Shown here: piece after piece, positions 34,829-44,102 of the stretch
Numbering within the stretch: the stretch's first letter is position 1
Layout of the letters: each line of letters starts with the position of its first letter
From: Caldifarciminota bacterium
Lineage (GTDB): Bacteria > Hydrothermota > Tepidihabitantia > SM23-42
DNA length: 64,000 bases
Assembly (NCBI GenBank): GCA_020353055.1
Contig: CP070686.1
Span: forward strand, 1,901,798 to 1,965,797
Direction of reading: 5' to 3'
Notes under the pieces: generated by a model
The model's database searches: none
What the model was told of the DNA's origin: nothing
Seen by the model: the letters and a program-made list of their open reading frames with translations, nothing else
Position numbers and translations under genes: made by a program

Positions 34829-37020
34829 TGGAAGAACATGTCTTAGCATTATACAACGATCTACTCAAACTCCTGAGAATGGGAATATATCTTGCCCGCA
34901 CCTATCCGCAGGGGCATCCATCGATGAAGAGTACAACACAACGCATTCGTGCACTTTTCGACGAGATTCGGATCGAAAAACGGGTTGTCTCAATCGTTGT
35001 CATTGAAAGTGTCTTAACGATTGAAGATGCAAGATTCGACTCAACAAAGATGACGATCGTAAAATACCTCGTCGATCGATTTCACCAATTGGGCGTCAAG
35101 AGTATAACATTCAATACGGAGGTGTCCGAGAGTGATCTCCATGAATTCTTCACGGTGATGGCACTGCAGCCGTCGGACATCGACGACTATGGTGACGTCA
35201 CCGCAGTAATGCAAACCAGGCACATTACTGGCATCAAAGTCAATATCTACCGTGTCGGTGTCGTGACTTCTGATGGGGAAGCGAGGGAACTCGATTGGGA
35301 GAATTTCCTCGAATCTATAATCACGGCGGATGCACCCAGGACGGAAGAAGAACGCTTGAAGGAGTTGGGTAATTTTCTCGGCGTGCTTGGTGTCACTGCC
35401 GATGATTCAATAGAAGAACAATCGGAAAAGATACTTGGCGGACTCGAGAAGCTTGCCCTCATGGTGGCCGACCGCTACGGAGAAGAAAGATGGAGTGAAT
35501 ATTCTTTGGTCTTTTCAAGATTACTGGCCATTCTGTCGCCTTCGATTAAGAAGAATATTGTTAAATACCGCACCGAAAACGCCAAGCTGGCAGAAATGTT
35601 CCGCAAATTAGTACCGACGATGGACGATGAAGACATCGTTGACATCGTAATGACGATTGCTAAGAAGAAGGGCGGCAACGCGGAAAACGAAATAGTCGAT
35701 ATCTTAAAGAATGTGGGGGGTAACAAACTACCAGGTATTCTGACGACCCTCGGAACTCGTGCACCCGAGTACTACACGAGCGATTTTGTCGATCGTTTGA
35801 TGAAACGTGTAAAAGCACGAAAAAGTCCAGAAGGTGCAGCCAAGTATACGATCAAGAATCTTGAGATGGAAATGAAAAGTCATTTTCCCGCATTGCGCAG
35901 CGAATCTCCTGATGACCGGATTAAAAGCGTGGACTCACTCATTGAGTTCGCCGACCGTTTGTTTGAAGCCGATAGTTATGAATTGGTCTGTCTCATGGCA
36001 AACCGGCTGGATGCAATGGCTGAGGCGGAATCGGATCTAAATACATTCGCCAAGGCGATCGACGCGATGAAAATCCTCTATATAAAGGCACGTGACAGAA
36101 ACAACACTGAAGTGATGGAGTTTATCGCAAAGAAATTCGCAAAATATCTGATGCGCAAAGATGCCATCTTTCTGGAACGCAAGCGTTTTGTCATAAAAGC
36201 AATCGGTGAAACAAGAGATCCAACCTACATACCAGAATTGGTCTCTTCACTGTGGGCCGCTGGCACGTATGGTGAAGCAAGGGAATCGTTGATTGCACTT
36301 GCCGATCAGTCCGCACCGCTGTTGATTCAAACACTTCGGGAGACCGACGACTATTCAGTCAGAATGAAGATCCTCGATATCCTGAAAAGGATGAGCGACA
36401 AGGCGATTCCAGAAATTCTGAATCTGCTCCATGCTGAAGAATGGTACGCGCGCCGGAACGGTGTTTTCATCCTGGGTGAACTCAAAGCAGATTCAGCAGT
36501 AGATGAAATCGGCGCATTGATGAACGAAGACATCGAGCAGATACAACTGGAAGTGGTGGCAAGCCTCGGCAAGATAGGTGGTGCTAAGTCTAAAGAATAT
36601 ATGAAGAAGGGGTTGAACAGCAAATACCCACAGGTCACCCTGGAAGTAATGAAGTATCTCGATGCAGACGATTTCAAGCACAAACTATCCGGTGTGCTAC
36701 CGTGGCTTAAGAGGCACAAAACGATACCCAACGAAATCGATGAACAATTCCGCGTCAACGTCATCCACGCCCTCGCGAAAAGCAAGGAGGAATCTGTGAT
36801 TTCGGCTTTGGTTTCAATCGTCAAAGAACGCGCCCTTTTCAAAGGTAACCTGCTTCTCCCCACCAAAGCAGCTGCTCTTACCGCCCTCGCACAAATCGGT
36901 ACTCAAAAGGCCATGCAAACTCTGCAGAAAGCAGCGAACAGCAGAAATCGCTACATTGCCATTACGGCTCAAGACGTTCTCCAGCGCATGACGTCAGCAT
37001 CAGAGGAAGTCGAGAGTTAG
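34828..37020 (+). CDS. HEAT-repeat protein of the cyclase-homology operon
   Basis: A 730-residue soluble protein. The first 160 residues form a domain starting LYNDLLKLLRMGIYLARTYPQGHPSMK, similar to N-terminal segments found with HEAT or response-regulator proteins. The middle is helical, and from about 440 to 720 there are HEAT-like repeats (EWYARRNGVFILGELKADSA; IQLEVVASLGKIGGAKS; TKAAALTALAQIGTQKAM). The ATG overlaps the stop of the preceding gene, so the three genes form one unit. A scaffold role for the two cyclase-homology proteins is inference; no enzyme motif is visible. Confidence 0.8.
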   Translation: MEEHVLALYNDLLKLLRMGIYLARTYPQGHPSMKSTTQRIRALFDEIRIEKRVVSIVVIESVLTIEDARFDSTKMTIVKYLVDRFHQLGVKSITFNTEVSESDLHEFFTVMALQPSDIDDYGDVTAVMQTRHITGIKVNIYRVGVVTSDGEARELDWENFLESIITADAPRTEEERLKELGNFLGVLGVTADDSIEEQSEKILGGLEKLALMVADRYGEERWSEYSLVFSRLLAILSPSIKKNIVKYRTENAKLAEMFRKLVPTMDDEDIVDIVMTIAKKKGGNAENEIVDILKNVGGNKLPGILTTLGTRAPEYYTSDFVDRLMKRVKARKSPEGAAKYTIKNLEMEMKSHFPALRSESPDDRIKSVDSLIEFADRLFEADSYELVCLMANRLDAMAEAESDLNTFAKAIDAMKILYIKARDRNNTEVMEFIAKKFAKYLMRKDAIFLERKRFVIKAIGETRDPTYIPELVSSLWAAGTYGEARESLIALADQSAPLLIQTLRETDDYSVRMKILDILKRMSDKAIPEILNLLHAEEWYARRNGVFILGELKADSAVDEIGALMNEDIEQIQLEVVASLGKIGGAKSKEYMKKGLNSKYPQVTLEVMKYLDADDFKHKLSGVLPWLKRHKTIPNEIDEQFRVNVIHALAKSKEESVISALVSIVKERALFKGNLLLPTKAAALTALAQIGTQKAMQTLQKAANSRNRYIAITAQDVLQRMTSASEEVES

Positions 37021-37087
37021 TTGCCTTTAGTACTAAATACAAAAGATCATAAGTCTGTCAGGCCAATGGCACGGTAACGAGGTCAAC

Positions 37088-37115
37088 TTGACATCGATGT
37101 ATTTTCAGCTATAAT
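37088..37115 (+). promoter_or_regulatory. leaderless promoter of the Hsp20 gene
   Basis: TTGACA (37088-37093), 16-base spacer, TATAAT (37110-37115), five bases to GTG 37121. No CIRCE or other heat-shock operator was recognised. Confidence 0.8.
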
Positions 37116-37120
37116 CACGG

Positions 37121-37546
37121 GTGAAGCATCCCGCGTCCAAGAAAGACAATGTTGCGGATATCAGATTCATTACAAATAATGAAGCGGTCCCTGAAGAACA
37201 CGGTTCCTTTTCTGCATTAGTTAACTGGCAGCCGCTTTACAATCTCTACACGGTAGATGACACCGTTGTCGTTCATCTAGAACTCGCCGGTGTAGACCTG
37301 CAAGATGTCGTCATCTTCCTACGCAGCCGATACATGTTTATCGAGGGCAACAGGATAGCACCAACGATCATCGAAGAGCACTGTGTATTCCATAATCTGG
37401 AAATCCCCTATGGCCGCTTCATGCGCCGCATAGATTTTCCGATGCCCGTCGAAACCCGTCAATACAGGTACGAAATGCGAAACGGCGTTCTGACAATACA
37501 ATTCAAGGTTGTAGAGAAAAAAATCATACCGGTCGAGGGAGAGTAA
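37121..37546 (+). CDS. Hsp20/alpha-crystallin small heat-shock protein
   Basis: A 141-residue holdase chaperone. The alpha-crystallin domain runs from WQPLYNLYTVDDTVVVHLELAGV through VIFLRSRYMFIEGNR to YRYEMRNGVLTIQFKVVE; a short IIPVEGE tail follows with an I-x-I/V-like end. The GTG start is backed by the promoter five bases upstream. It stands 157 bases before lon, another heat-shock function. Confidence 0.9.
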   Translation: MKHPASKKDNVADIRFITNNEAVPEEHGSFSALVNWQPLYNLYTVDDTVVVHLELAGVDLQDVVIFLRSRYMFIEGNRIAPTIIEEHCVFHNLEIPYGRFMRRIDFPMPVETRQYRYEMRNGVLTIQFKVVEKKIIPVEGE

Positions 37547-37703
37547 TGCCATACACCATTGAGAAGATAAACATTCAATGTGTTGTCTTGTCCAAATGTT
37601 GTGAAACGACCAGAGAGATGGTGTTTTTTCTACTTTGATATGCTGAAATCGAGATATGGATTTCTTCCGCATTCAATCTGTAGGTTAAATCCAGGATTAT
37701 GAG

Positions 37704-40034
37704 ATGGCTGATACGTTGGTAAAAATACCGGACGAATTGGGTATCATCCCGATCAAAGGTGGAGTGATCTTTCCTGACCAGGTAGTGCCGCTTATCATCC
37801 ATACGCAGAAACTGGCTAAACTCATTGACGAAATTCTGACCACCAACAAACTGGCCGGTGCCCTGACCCAGCGCAATCCTGACATTGAAGAGCCGAATCC
37901 AGACGAAGTATTCAAGGTGGGTTGTGTGATTCAAATCACAAAAATGCTTCGTTTCCCCGACGGCACGATCCGTCTACTCATAAAAGGGCTGAGCCGATTC
38001 AGGGTCGCCGAGTTCACGCAGAGCGAGCCATATCTAAAGGCCACTATAGAAACCATCAGCCCAAGTTACAGAAAAACAGTAGCATTAGAGGCTATGATGC
38101 GTAACGTCATAACGATGTTCCAGCATCTTGTGTCTCTTGCACCATATCTACCTGATGAATACGCCGCAGTTATTCTCAATATGGAGAGCGCGGACAGCCT
38201 GGTCGATTTTGTCAGCAGCACCATCAATTTCGACTACAACGACAAACAGGCGCTACTCGAAATCACCGAACCGAAGGAGCGATTCGGAAGGCTCATCCCC
38301 ATGCTACAAAAGGAAATAAGTATACTTGAGCTCGGTGCGAAGATTCGCTCTGATGTCAAAAGTGAACTTGACAAGGGTCAGCGCGAATTCTATCTACGTG
38401 AACAGCTAAAGGCAATACAAAAAGAACTGGGTGAAACCGATGAACACGCTCGTGAGATCGAAGAATTAAGGTCAAAAATAGTCAAAGCCAAAATGCCCGA
38501 GCAGACCAATAAGGTCGCGCTGAAGGAACTTGATCGGCTCGCGAAAATGCCACCCCAGGCAGCCGAATATACGGTATCGCGCACATATATTGACTGGCTG
38601 ATTTCTCTTCCCTGGGCAGTTTCTACCCAGGATAACCTGAACGTACCAAGGGCACAGAAAATTCTTGATGAGGATCATTATGACCTCGAAAAAGTGAAAA
38701 CACGGATCCTTGAATACCTGGCCGTGAAAAAACTCAAGCCGGATTCAAAAGGCACTATTCTTTGTTTTGTCGGCCCCCCAGGGGTCGGCAAGACATCGCT
38801 CGGGAAATCAATTGCCCGCGCTCTCGGCAGAAAGTTCACCCGCATCTCTTTAGGCGGTATTCGTGACGAGGCTGAGATCCGAGGGCACCGGCGAACGTAT
38901 GTCGGTGCCTTACCCGGCCGGATAATTCAATCCATCAAGAACTGTTCTACAAATAATCCCGTATTCATGCTTGATGAAATCGATAAAGTAGGCACTGATT
39001 TCCGTGGTGATCCATCCTCGGCACTTCTCGAGGTGTTGGACCCCGAACAGAACAACGCATTCTCTGACCATTATCTTGAGGTACCCTTTGACCTATCGCA
39101 AGTAATGTTCATCGCAACCGGTAACGTTGTCGATCCGATAATCCCAGCCCTCAAAGACCGTATGGAAATAATCGAATTGCCTGGCTACATCCTCGAGGAA
39201 AAAGTTGAAATTGCGAAGAAATATCTCATTCCGCGTCAGATCCGGGAAACTGGACTGAAATCATCCAACATATCCTTTGACGATGATGCAATCAAGCGTA
39301 TTATCAGCAATTACACAAAGGAAGCCGGGGTACGAAACCTCGAGCGGTTAATCGGTTCCATCTGCCGTAAAACCGCAAAGCGTGTTGCCGAAGGCAGGCG
39401 GGGCAAGATCAAAATCAGCAGCAAGAGCGTACCCAAACTGCTCGGGCCAAGGAAAAGCCTCTCCGAAGTGGCCGCCCGGGCGGGCCAAATCGGCGTTGCC
39501 ACCGGTCTTGCCTGGACTCCCTACGGCGGCGAGATACTGTTCATTGAATCACTCAAAACGAGAGGAAAAAAAGGTCTGATACTAACCGGCCTACTGGGCG
39601 ATGTAATGAAGGAATCATGTCAGGCTGCCCTTTCATATCTTAAAACAAAACTGCCCCGCTGGAAGATCACCGAGACTGATTTCGAAACCCATGAACTGCA
39701 TGTGCATATTCCTTCAGGCGCAATCCCGAAAGACGGACCCTCTGCCGGGCTCGCCGTGGTGATGGCGCTTGCATCTCTGATCCGACGTGAAGCAATAGAC
39801 CCAAAGATCGCCTTCTCAGGCGAAATAACTCTTTCCGGGCGTATCCTGCCAGTAGGCGGCATCAAGGAAAAAGTAATTGCTGCAAAGAGAGCCGGTATCG
39901 AAACGATCATCCTGCCCAGGGCTAATCAAAATGACCTCCAGGAAATCCCCAAACACGTGCGCAAAGGACTTTCCTTTATCTTTGCATCAAAAATTGACCA
40001 GGCTTTGAATCGGATCTTTCAAAACAACAAATAA
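37704..40034 (+). CDS. lon: ATP-dependent protease Lon
   Basis: A cytosolic AAA+ serine protease of 776 residues. The N-terminal LON domain (ELGIIPIKGGVIFPDQVVPLII) is followed by the ATPase with Walker A GPPGVGKTSLGKS at about 356-368 and the sensor region GGIRDEAEIRGHRRTYVGA. The catalytic dyad is Ser680 in PKDGPSAGLAVV and Lys723 in IKEKVIAAKRAG, a 43-residue spacing as in E. coli Lon. The start follows CCAGGATTATGAG. No consensus promoter was found in the 157 bases upstream. It is followed at 11 bases by the first GWxTD gene. Confidence 0.97.
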   Translation: MADTLVKIPDELGIIPIKGGVIFPDQVVPLIIHTQKLAKLIDEILTTNKLAGALTQRNPDIEEPNPDEVFKVGCVIQITKMLRFPDGTIRLLIKGLSRFRVAEFTQSEPYLKATIETISPSYRKTVALEAMMRNVITMFQHLVSLAPYLPDEYAAVILNMESADSLVDFVSSTINFDYNDKQALLEITEPKERFGRLIPMLQKEISILELGAKIRSDVKSELDKGQREFYLREQLKAIQKELGETDEHAREIEELRSKIVKAKMPEQTNKVALKELDRLAKMPPQAAEYTVSRTYIDWLISLPWAVSTQDNLNVPRAQKILDEDHYDLEKVKTRILEYLAVKKLKPDSKGTILCFVGPPGVGKTSLGKSIARALGRKFTRISLGGIRDEAEIRGHRRTYVGALPGRIIQSIKNCSTNNPVFMLDEIDKVGTDFRGDPSSALLEVLDPEQNNAFSDHYLEVPFDLSQVMFIATGNVVDPIIPALKDRMEIIELPGYILEEKVEIAKKYLIPRQIRETGLKSSNISFDDDAIKRIISNYTKEAGVRNLERLIGSICRKTAKRVAEGRRGKIKISSKSVPKLLGPRKSLSEVAARAGQIGVATGLAWTPYGGEILFIESLKTRGKKGLILTGLLGDVMKESCQAALSYLKTKLPRWKITETDFETHELHVHIPSGAIPKDGPSAGLAVVMALASLIRREAIDPKIAFSGEITLSGRILPVGGIKEKVIAAKRAGIETIILPRANQNDLQEIPKHVRKGLSFIFASKIDQALNRIFQNNK

Positions 40035-40045
40035 GGAGTGGGGAA

Positions 40046-41086
40046 ATGATATTTCTTCTTTTCTTTCAGGTCGAGTATCAAGCCATCAACCGAGTATACA
40101 GCGACTCCGCACAGGAACTCGTGCTCTACTTGGACATACCCGCCAGGAAACTACAATATATCGCTGCGGGAGACAGCTTCTACTCTCAATACGAAATCCA
40201 ACTAACGGTCTACGATAAGGGCGTCAAACAGCTCACTGGTGATTACTGGCGAAGACGCACCAGTGAGGATGACAAAATCACGGATTCGGTAAAGATCAGG
40301 ATCCCAAAGGAAAGCGATTATTTTGTTCTAAAAATAATGGACCTGCATGGAGGTGAAATTTTCACTTCCACGCAGAGATTAATACAGGTAAGAAATCTGG
40401 CAAATATCTATTGGTCGGTCAAGAATGACACACTGCAACTGACTTTCACCGTTTTCAATCAAAGCGGTAAGATCGACAGCATCGTGGCTACCATTGCAGA
40501 ATCGCGGCAGGTCATAACCTTGCGAAAGGGCACTTACGGTGACTCGCTCACCTTCGATGTCGCCGGCCTGCCCATCGATGACTATGAGCTGAAACTCGAC
40601 ATATATTCTGAGCAAGGGAAGATCGACGAATCGATCATTCCGATCAAGGTCTCCCGCCCCTTTTATTTGGACGATGCTACCTGGTTTGCAAAAGTGGAAC
40701 AGCTGCAGTACATAGGGACTCCGTCCGAAATCGATGTTCTCCGCGAAGCAGCAGTATCGGAGAGATACAGTTTGTGGTCGAGTTTCTGGAAGAATTTTGA
40801 CCCGACGCCAAACACCGCTTACAACGAAAGAGAAATAGAGTACTACGAACGGATTGCTTATGCTGAGGAACACTTCGCAACTGGCGACCGTGGATGGCGC
40901 AGTGATCGGGGAAGAATCTTCGTGATGCACGGTCCCCCGGACGAGATACAATCATACCCCTACGAACTTGACTCTTTCCCGTATGAAATATGGATTTACT
41001 ACAGAAACAACCTTCGATTCATCTTTGTTGACCGGTACGGATTCGGTCAATATGTTCTAATAAACAGAAATGGATTAGGATTATGA
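40046..41086 (+). CDS. GWxTD-domain secreted protein 1
   Basis: A 346-residue protein with a short hydrophobic N terminus (MIFLLFFQVEY), beta-rich central region and a C-terminal GWxTD-type domain (RGWRSDRGRIFVMHGPPDEI; YEIWIYYRNNLRFIFVDRYG). Such proteins are found in FCB-related and other Gram-negative phyla and are of unknown function, probably in the envelope. The start has AAGGAGTGGGG upstream and is 11 bases after lon. It overlaps the second GWxTD gene by four bases (ATGA). Confidence 0.82.
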   Translation: MIFLLFFQVEYQAINRVYSDSAQELVLYLDIPARKLQYIAAGDSFYSQYEIQLTVYDKGVKQLTGDYWRRRTSEDDKITDSVKIRIPKESDYFVLKIMDLHGGEIFTSTQRLIQVRNLANIYWSVKNDTLQLTFTVFNQSGKIDSIVATIAESRQVITLRKGTYGDSLTFDVAGLPIDDYELKLDIYSEQGKIDESIIPIKVSRPFYLDDATWFAKVEQLQYIGTPSEIDVLREAAVSERYSLWSSFWKNFDPTPNTAYNEREIEYYERIAYAEEHFATGDRGWRSDRGRIFVMHGPPDEIQSYPYELDSFPYEIWIYYRNNLRFIFVDRYGFGQYVLINRNGLGL

Positions 41087-42366
41087 TCCCATTATTTTTC
41101 GTTTTATTATCAGCTGGCAATATTGAGTTCTTCACAGACCCCGTTGTATACAGAATGAGCATCAAGATGGAGGATACTACAACTCATGCAATAACGACCG
41201 AGCATATATTCTATGCTGAATTCAACTGTGAAATACCTTACGCCGAGTTGTATTACCAGTCCGCAGAAAACATTATCTTTGCATCTGCAATCATCCCGTT
41301 CAAAATAAGCAATCTTGACCGTCCCGATTCGTTAGTCGACACTCTCTACAGGCAATTTACAATTCCTTCTTTTTCTTACGCGGCAAAGGAACAGGTTTCC
41401 TTTCTCGTACAGTTCGGCACCTATCTCACCGAAGGCAGATACAAGTACAACGTAGAGATTCTGTCTGGCGAGAAGGCTGGTATTTCCGCAGATGTGCTTG
41501 AAATAAGGACAGAAGATTATCCCATGAGCGACATCCTGATTTCGAGCGAGATAACGGTCGACACGGCAGGCGAATACCTGAGAAAAGGAGATCTTAGAGT
41601 AGTACCACGCCCTTCCCATATATTCGATAGTCGGTTCCAGAACATCTGTTTCTATTTCGAATTGTACGACGTAGTCCCCGGCACGGATACCGTGTCTGCC
41701 GTGTATGAAATCACCGACGCCGAAAACAAAGTAGTACGCAAGGTGTCAAGAACCATTGAGAAACTATTTCCCGCACAAGCCGTTAACTGCGGACTCGATA
41801 TACAAAGCTTCGATGCCGGCAATTATAAGTTAACCGTCACCGTTCAAGAGAGTGATACGAATATTATCGGTCAGAAGGAAGTACCCTTCAGCATATCCAG
41901 AATGAAGCGTCAGGAAGTGAGTTATGAGGGTATGCCTTATTATGAAGAGATCGAATACTTCCTCGATCCCCGGGATTACAAAGAATTCAAGAAGTTACCA
42001 AAAGAAGGTAAAAAGGCCTTTCTGGACAGATTCTGGCGGACAATGAACTACTACGAGATTGCAGGGCGATTTGAATATGTCGAGGAACATTTTCGTCATG
42101 GGGATACACCCGGTCATAAAACTGACCGCGGAAGGATCTACATCAAATACGGTCAGCCGGAAGACATTGAATACCCGCTGCCTTTAGAGCATCAAGAATC
42201 GAGACCATACGAACATTGGCAATACACGAATGGGGAACAGTTTATCTTCGTGGACTTGAGAGGCGCAAACAACTATATACTGGTCTGGACAAATGCCCTC
42301 GATGAGCGAAGTCAGCCAACTCTGTATAAACATCTACCGCCAGAAAAGCAAGAACTCATACATTAG
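41083..42366 (+). CDS. GWxTD-domain secreted protein 2
   Basis: The 427-residue paralogue of its neighbour has signal peptide MIPLFFVLLSAGNIEFF, beta-rich repeats and the C-terminal domain PGHKTDRGRIYIKYGQPEDI followed by YEHWQYTNGEQFIFVDLRGA. It shares the tail layout DRGRI...G-P-(D/E)-(D/E)-I with protein 1, so the pair came from duplication. A region near 300-360 (YEEIEYFLDPRDYKEFKKLP; KAFLDRFWRTMNYYE) is also typical of the family. Both are probably secreted together. Confidence 0.83.
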   Translation: MIPLFFVLLSAGNIEFFTDPVVYRMSIKMEDTTTHAITTEHIFYAEFNCEIPYAELYYQSAENIIFASAIIPFKISNLDRPDSLVDTLYRQFTIPSFSYAAKEQVSFLVQFGTYLTEGRYKYNVEILSGEKAGISADVLEIRTEDYPMSDILISSEITVDTAGEYLRKGDLRVVPRPSHIFDSRFQNICFYFELYDVVPGTDTVSAVYEITDAENKVVRKVSRTIEKLFPAQAVNCGLDIQSFDAGNYKLTVTVQESDTNIIGQKEVPFSISRMKRQEVSYEGMPYYEEIEYFLDPRDYKEFKKLPKEGKKAFLDRFWRTMNYYEIAGRFEYVEEHFRHGDTPGHKTDRGRIYIKYGQPEDIEYPLPLEHQESRPYEHWQYTNGEQFIFVDLRGANNYILVWTNALDERSQPTLYKHLPPEKQELIH

Positions 42367-42413
42367 ACGAAACTTGTAGTTCGCGCTTCTCGCCGCAAAT
42401 CAAGGAGCTGGTT

Positions 42414-43082
42414 ATGAATGATGACGATCGCAAAACAGAGCAATACGGGGAAATCAAGGAAGAAATTCACCGGCAAACGGAAGAATTTTTCCAGAAGATG
42501 AACGTGAATCTACAGTCATATCTTGCGGCAACCAATGAGATATTCACACGATTACGTGAGGAAATCAGGGAATTGAAGCAATTGATTGAATCATCAAATC
42601 TCGTGAAAAAGGAAACGGTAGCAATATTCGTCGATTCCCAAAACCTCTACTATTCAGCACGGATGGGTTATGCGGCAAAGGTTAGCTATGAAAAACTCCT
42701 CCGGCTGATAACCGGGAACAGAAAACTCATCAAAGCATACGCTTACATCGTTCAGCCACCCGAGGGCGACGTTAAGCCGTTTGCCACAAGTCTCGAACGG
42801 ATTGGTTATATCGTAAAAGCGAAAGATGTCAGAACACGCGCGAACGGTTCGGCAAAAGCCAACTGGGACATGGGAATTGCACTGGACATATTGGGCATAC
42901 TCGACCGTGTAGATACGATTGTCCTGGCGTCAGGAGACGGAGATTTTGTACCGCTGGTCGATTTAATAAAAGGCAAGAACAAGCGCGTAGAAATCTTTGC
43001 TTTCCCCGATAATACTGCATACGATCTGAAGGAGAAGGCAGATCGTTTCGAGCCACTTGGAGAAAATGTCATACTTACCTGA
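42414..43082 (+). CDS. NYN-domain (LabA-like) putative ribonuclease
   Basis: The first 65 residues of 222 form a coiled coil (EIREELKQLI-like: TRLREEIRELKQLIESS). A NYN/PIN-like domain follows with the expected acidic residues in AIFVDSQNLYYSARMG, NWDMGIALDILGI and VLASGDGDFVPLVDLI. LabA/NYN proteins are thought to be RNA nucleases. The start has AAGGAGCTGG upstream. It follows the GWxTD genes by 47 bases and precedes a PHP phosphoesterase gene. Confidence 0.87.
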   Translation: MNDDDRKTEQYGEIKEEIHRQTEEFFQKMNVNLQSYLAATNEIFTRLREEIRELKQLIESSNLVKKETVAIFVDSQNLYYSARMGYAAKVSYEKLLRLITGNRKLIKAYAYIVQPPEGDVKPFATSLERIGYIVKAKDVRTRANGSAKANWDMGIALDILGILDRVDTIVLASGDGDFVPLVDLIKGKNKRVEIFAFPDNTAYDLKEKADRFEPLGENVILT

Positions 43083-43148
43083 AACCGGCGACGTGTTCCT
43101 ACCGGCAACAGTAAAAACAACCGAGCAGATGCAAGAAACGGCCGGATA

Positions 43149-43985
43149 ATGATTGATTACCACATTCATACGGATCACTCAACCGATGCTTCGGGGACGA
43201 TAGCTGAATACTGTCAAAGGGCACTTCAGATCGGACTGAAAGAAATATGCTTCACTAACCATTGCGAATTGGATCCGCAACGTAATGATTCATTCATCAG
43301 ATTCAACGGCGAACCCGAGACATTATCCAACAGGGGTCTTACCAAACTGCAGGAAGAGGTTTTCCAGGCGCGTGAACGATTCAGCACAAATGGGCTATCG
43401 GTCAAGTTCGGCATTGAAGTGGGATACTACCCTGGTATGGAAAAAGAACTCAATCGAGTCATGGATGGTCTGAGCCTTGATTTTGTCATCGGGGCAATAC
43501 ACTGCCTTGATCATATCTGTATTGATAGTTCACGAGAGTGTGATAGATACTACGATGATCATGATGTCACTCAATATGTTACGGAGTACATGGATGCTGT
43601 GTCCAGCCTCATAAGAAGCCGGCTCTTCGACTCACTGGCGCATGTCGATGTCCATAAGAAATACGGACGCAACCGATATGGCCAGAACATAGACAATGTC
43701 CCGCGCGACCTCATTGCCGGGGTCTTCGGATTGATGAAGGAACACGGAATTGCCATGGAAATAAACACCGCAGGCATGCGTTTCATGAATGAATTCTATC
43801 CAGCACCCGCTCTGATGGAAATTGCGCGCGAGCATCATCTGGAATATATAACTATCGGCTCGGATAGCCATCAGCCAGCCGACCTTGGAAAGGACCTCGA
43901 TTTGGCAATTGATTATCTCAAGTCATTTGATTTCCATACCATATACAGATTTGACAATCGACAACCTTCCGGGATAAGTATTTAG
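43149..43985 (+). CDS. PHP-domain phosphoesterase (histidinol-phosphatase HisJ-like)
   Basis: The 278-residue metal-dependent phosphoesterase starts MIDYHIHTDHSTDASGTI and contains PHP motifs CFTNHCELDP, KFGIEVGYYPG, GAIHCLD, DSLAHVDVHKKYG, AMEINTAG and TIGSDSHQPADLG, all metal-site histidines and acids. HisJ-family proteins dephosphorylate histidinol phosphate, but no his genes are nearby, so a different phosphate ester is possible. It begins 66 bases after the NYN gene. Confidence 0.85.
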   Translation: MIDYHIHTDHSTDASGTIAEYCQRALQIGLKEICFTNHCELDPQRNDSFIRFNGEPETLSNRGLTKLQEEVFQARERFSTNGLSVKFGIEVGYYPGMEKELNRVMDGLSLDFVIGAIHCLDHICIDSSRECDRYYDDHDVTQYVTEYMDAVSSLIRSRLFDSLAHVDVHKKYGRNRYGQNIDNVPRDLIAGVFGLMKEHGIAMEINTAGMRFMNEFYPAPALMEIAREHHLEYITIGSDSHQPADLGKDLDLAIDYLKSFDFHTIYRFDNRQPSGISI

Positions 43986-44068
43986 ACGGAGAACTACCGC
44001 GCCGGTCAAATCGGCGGACCACCATCTATTGTTATCATAACGGACCACGCTACGGGCAACCAGTCATA

Positions 44069-44096
44069 TTGACTGAGCCAATTTCTTGGATATAAT
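44069..44096 (+). promoter_or_regulatory. leaderless promoter of gyrA
   Basis: TTGACT (44069-44074), 16-base spacer, TATAAT (44091-44096), six bases to the ATG at 44103, which is exactly the expected +1. Confidence 0.85.
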
Positions 44097-44102
44097 ACTA
44101 CG

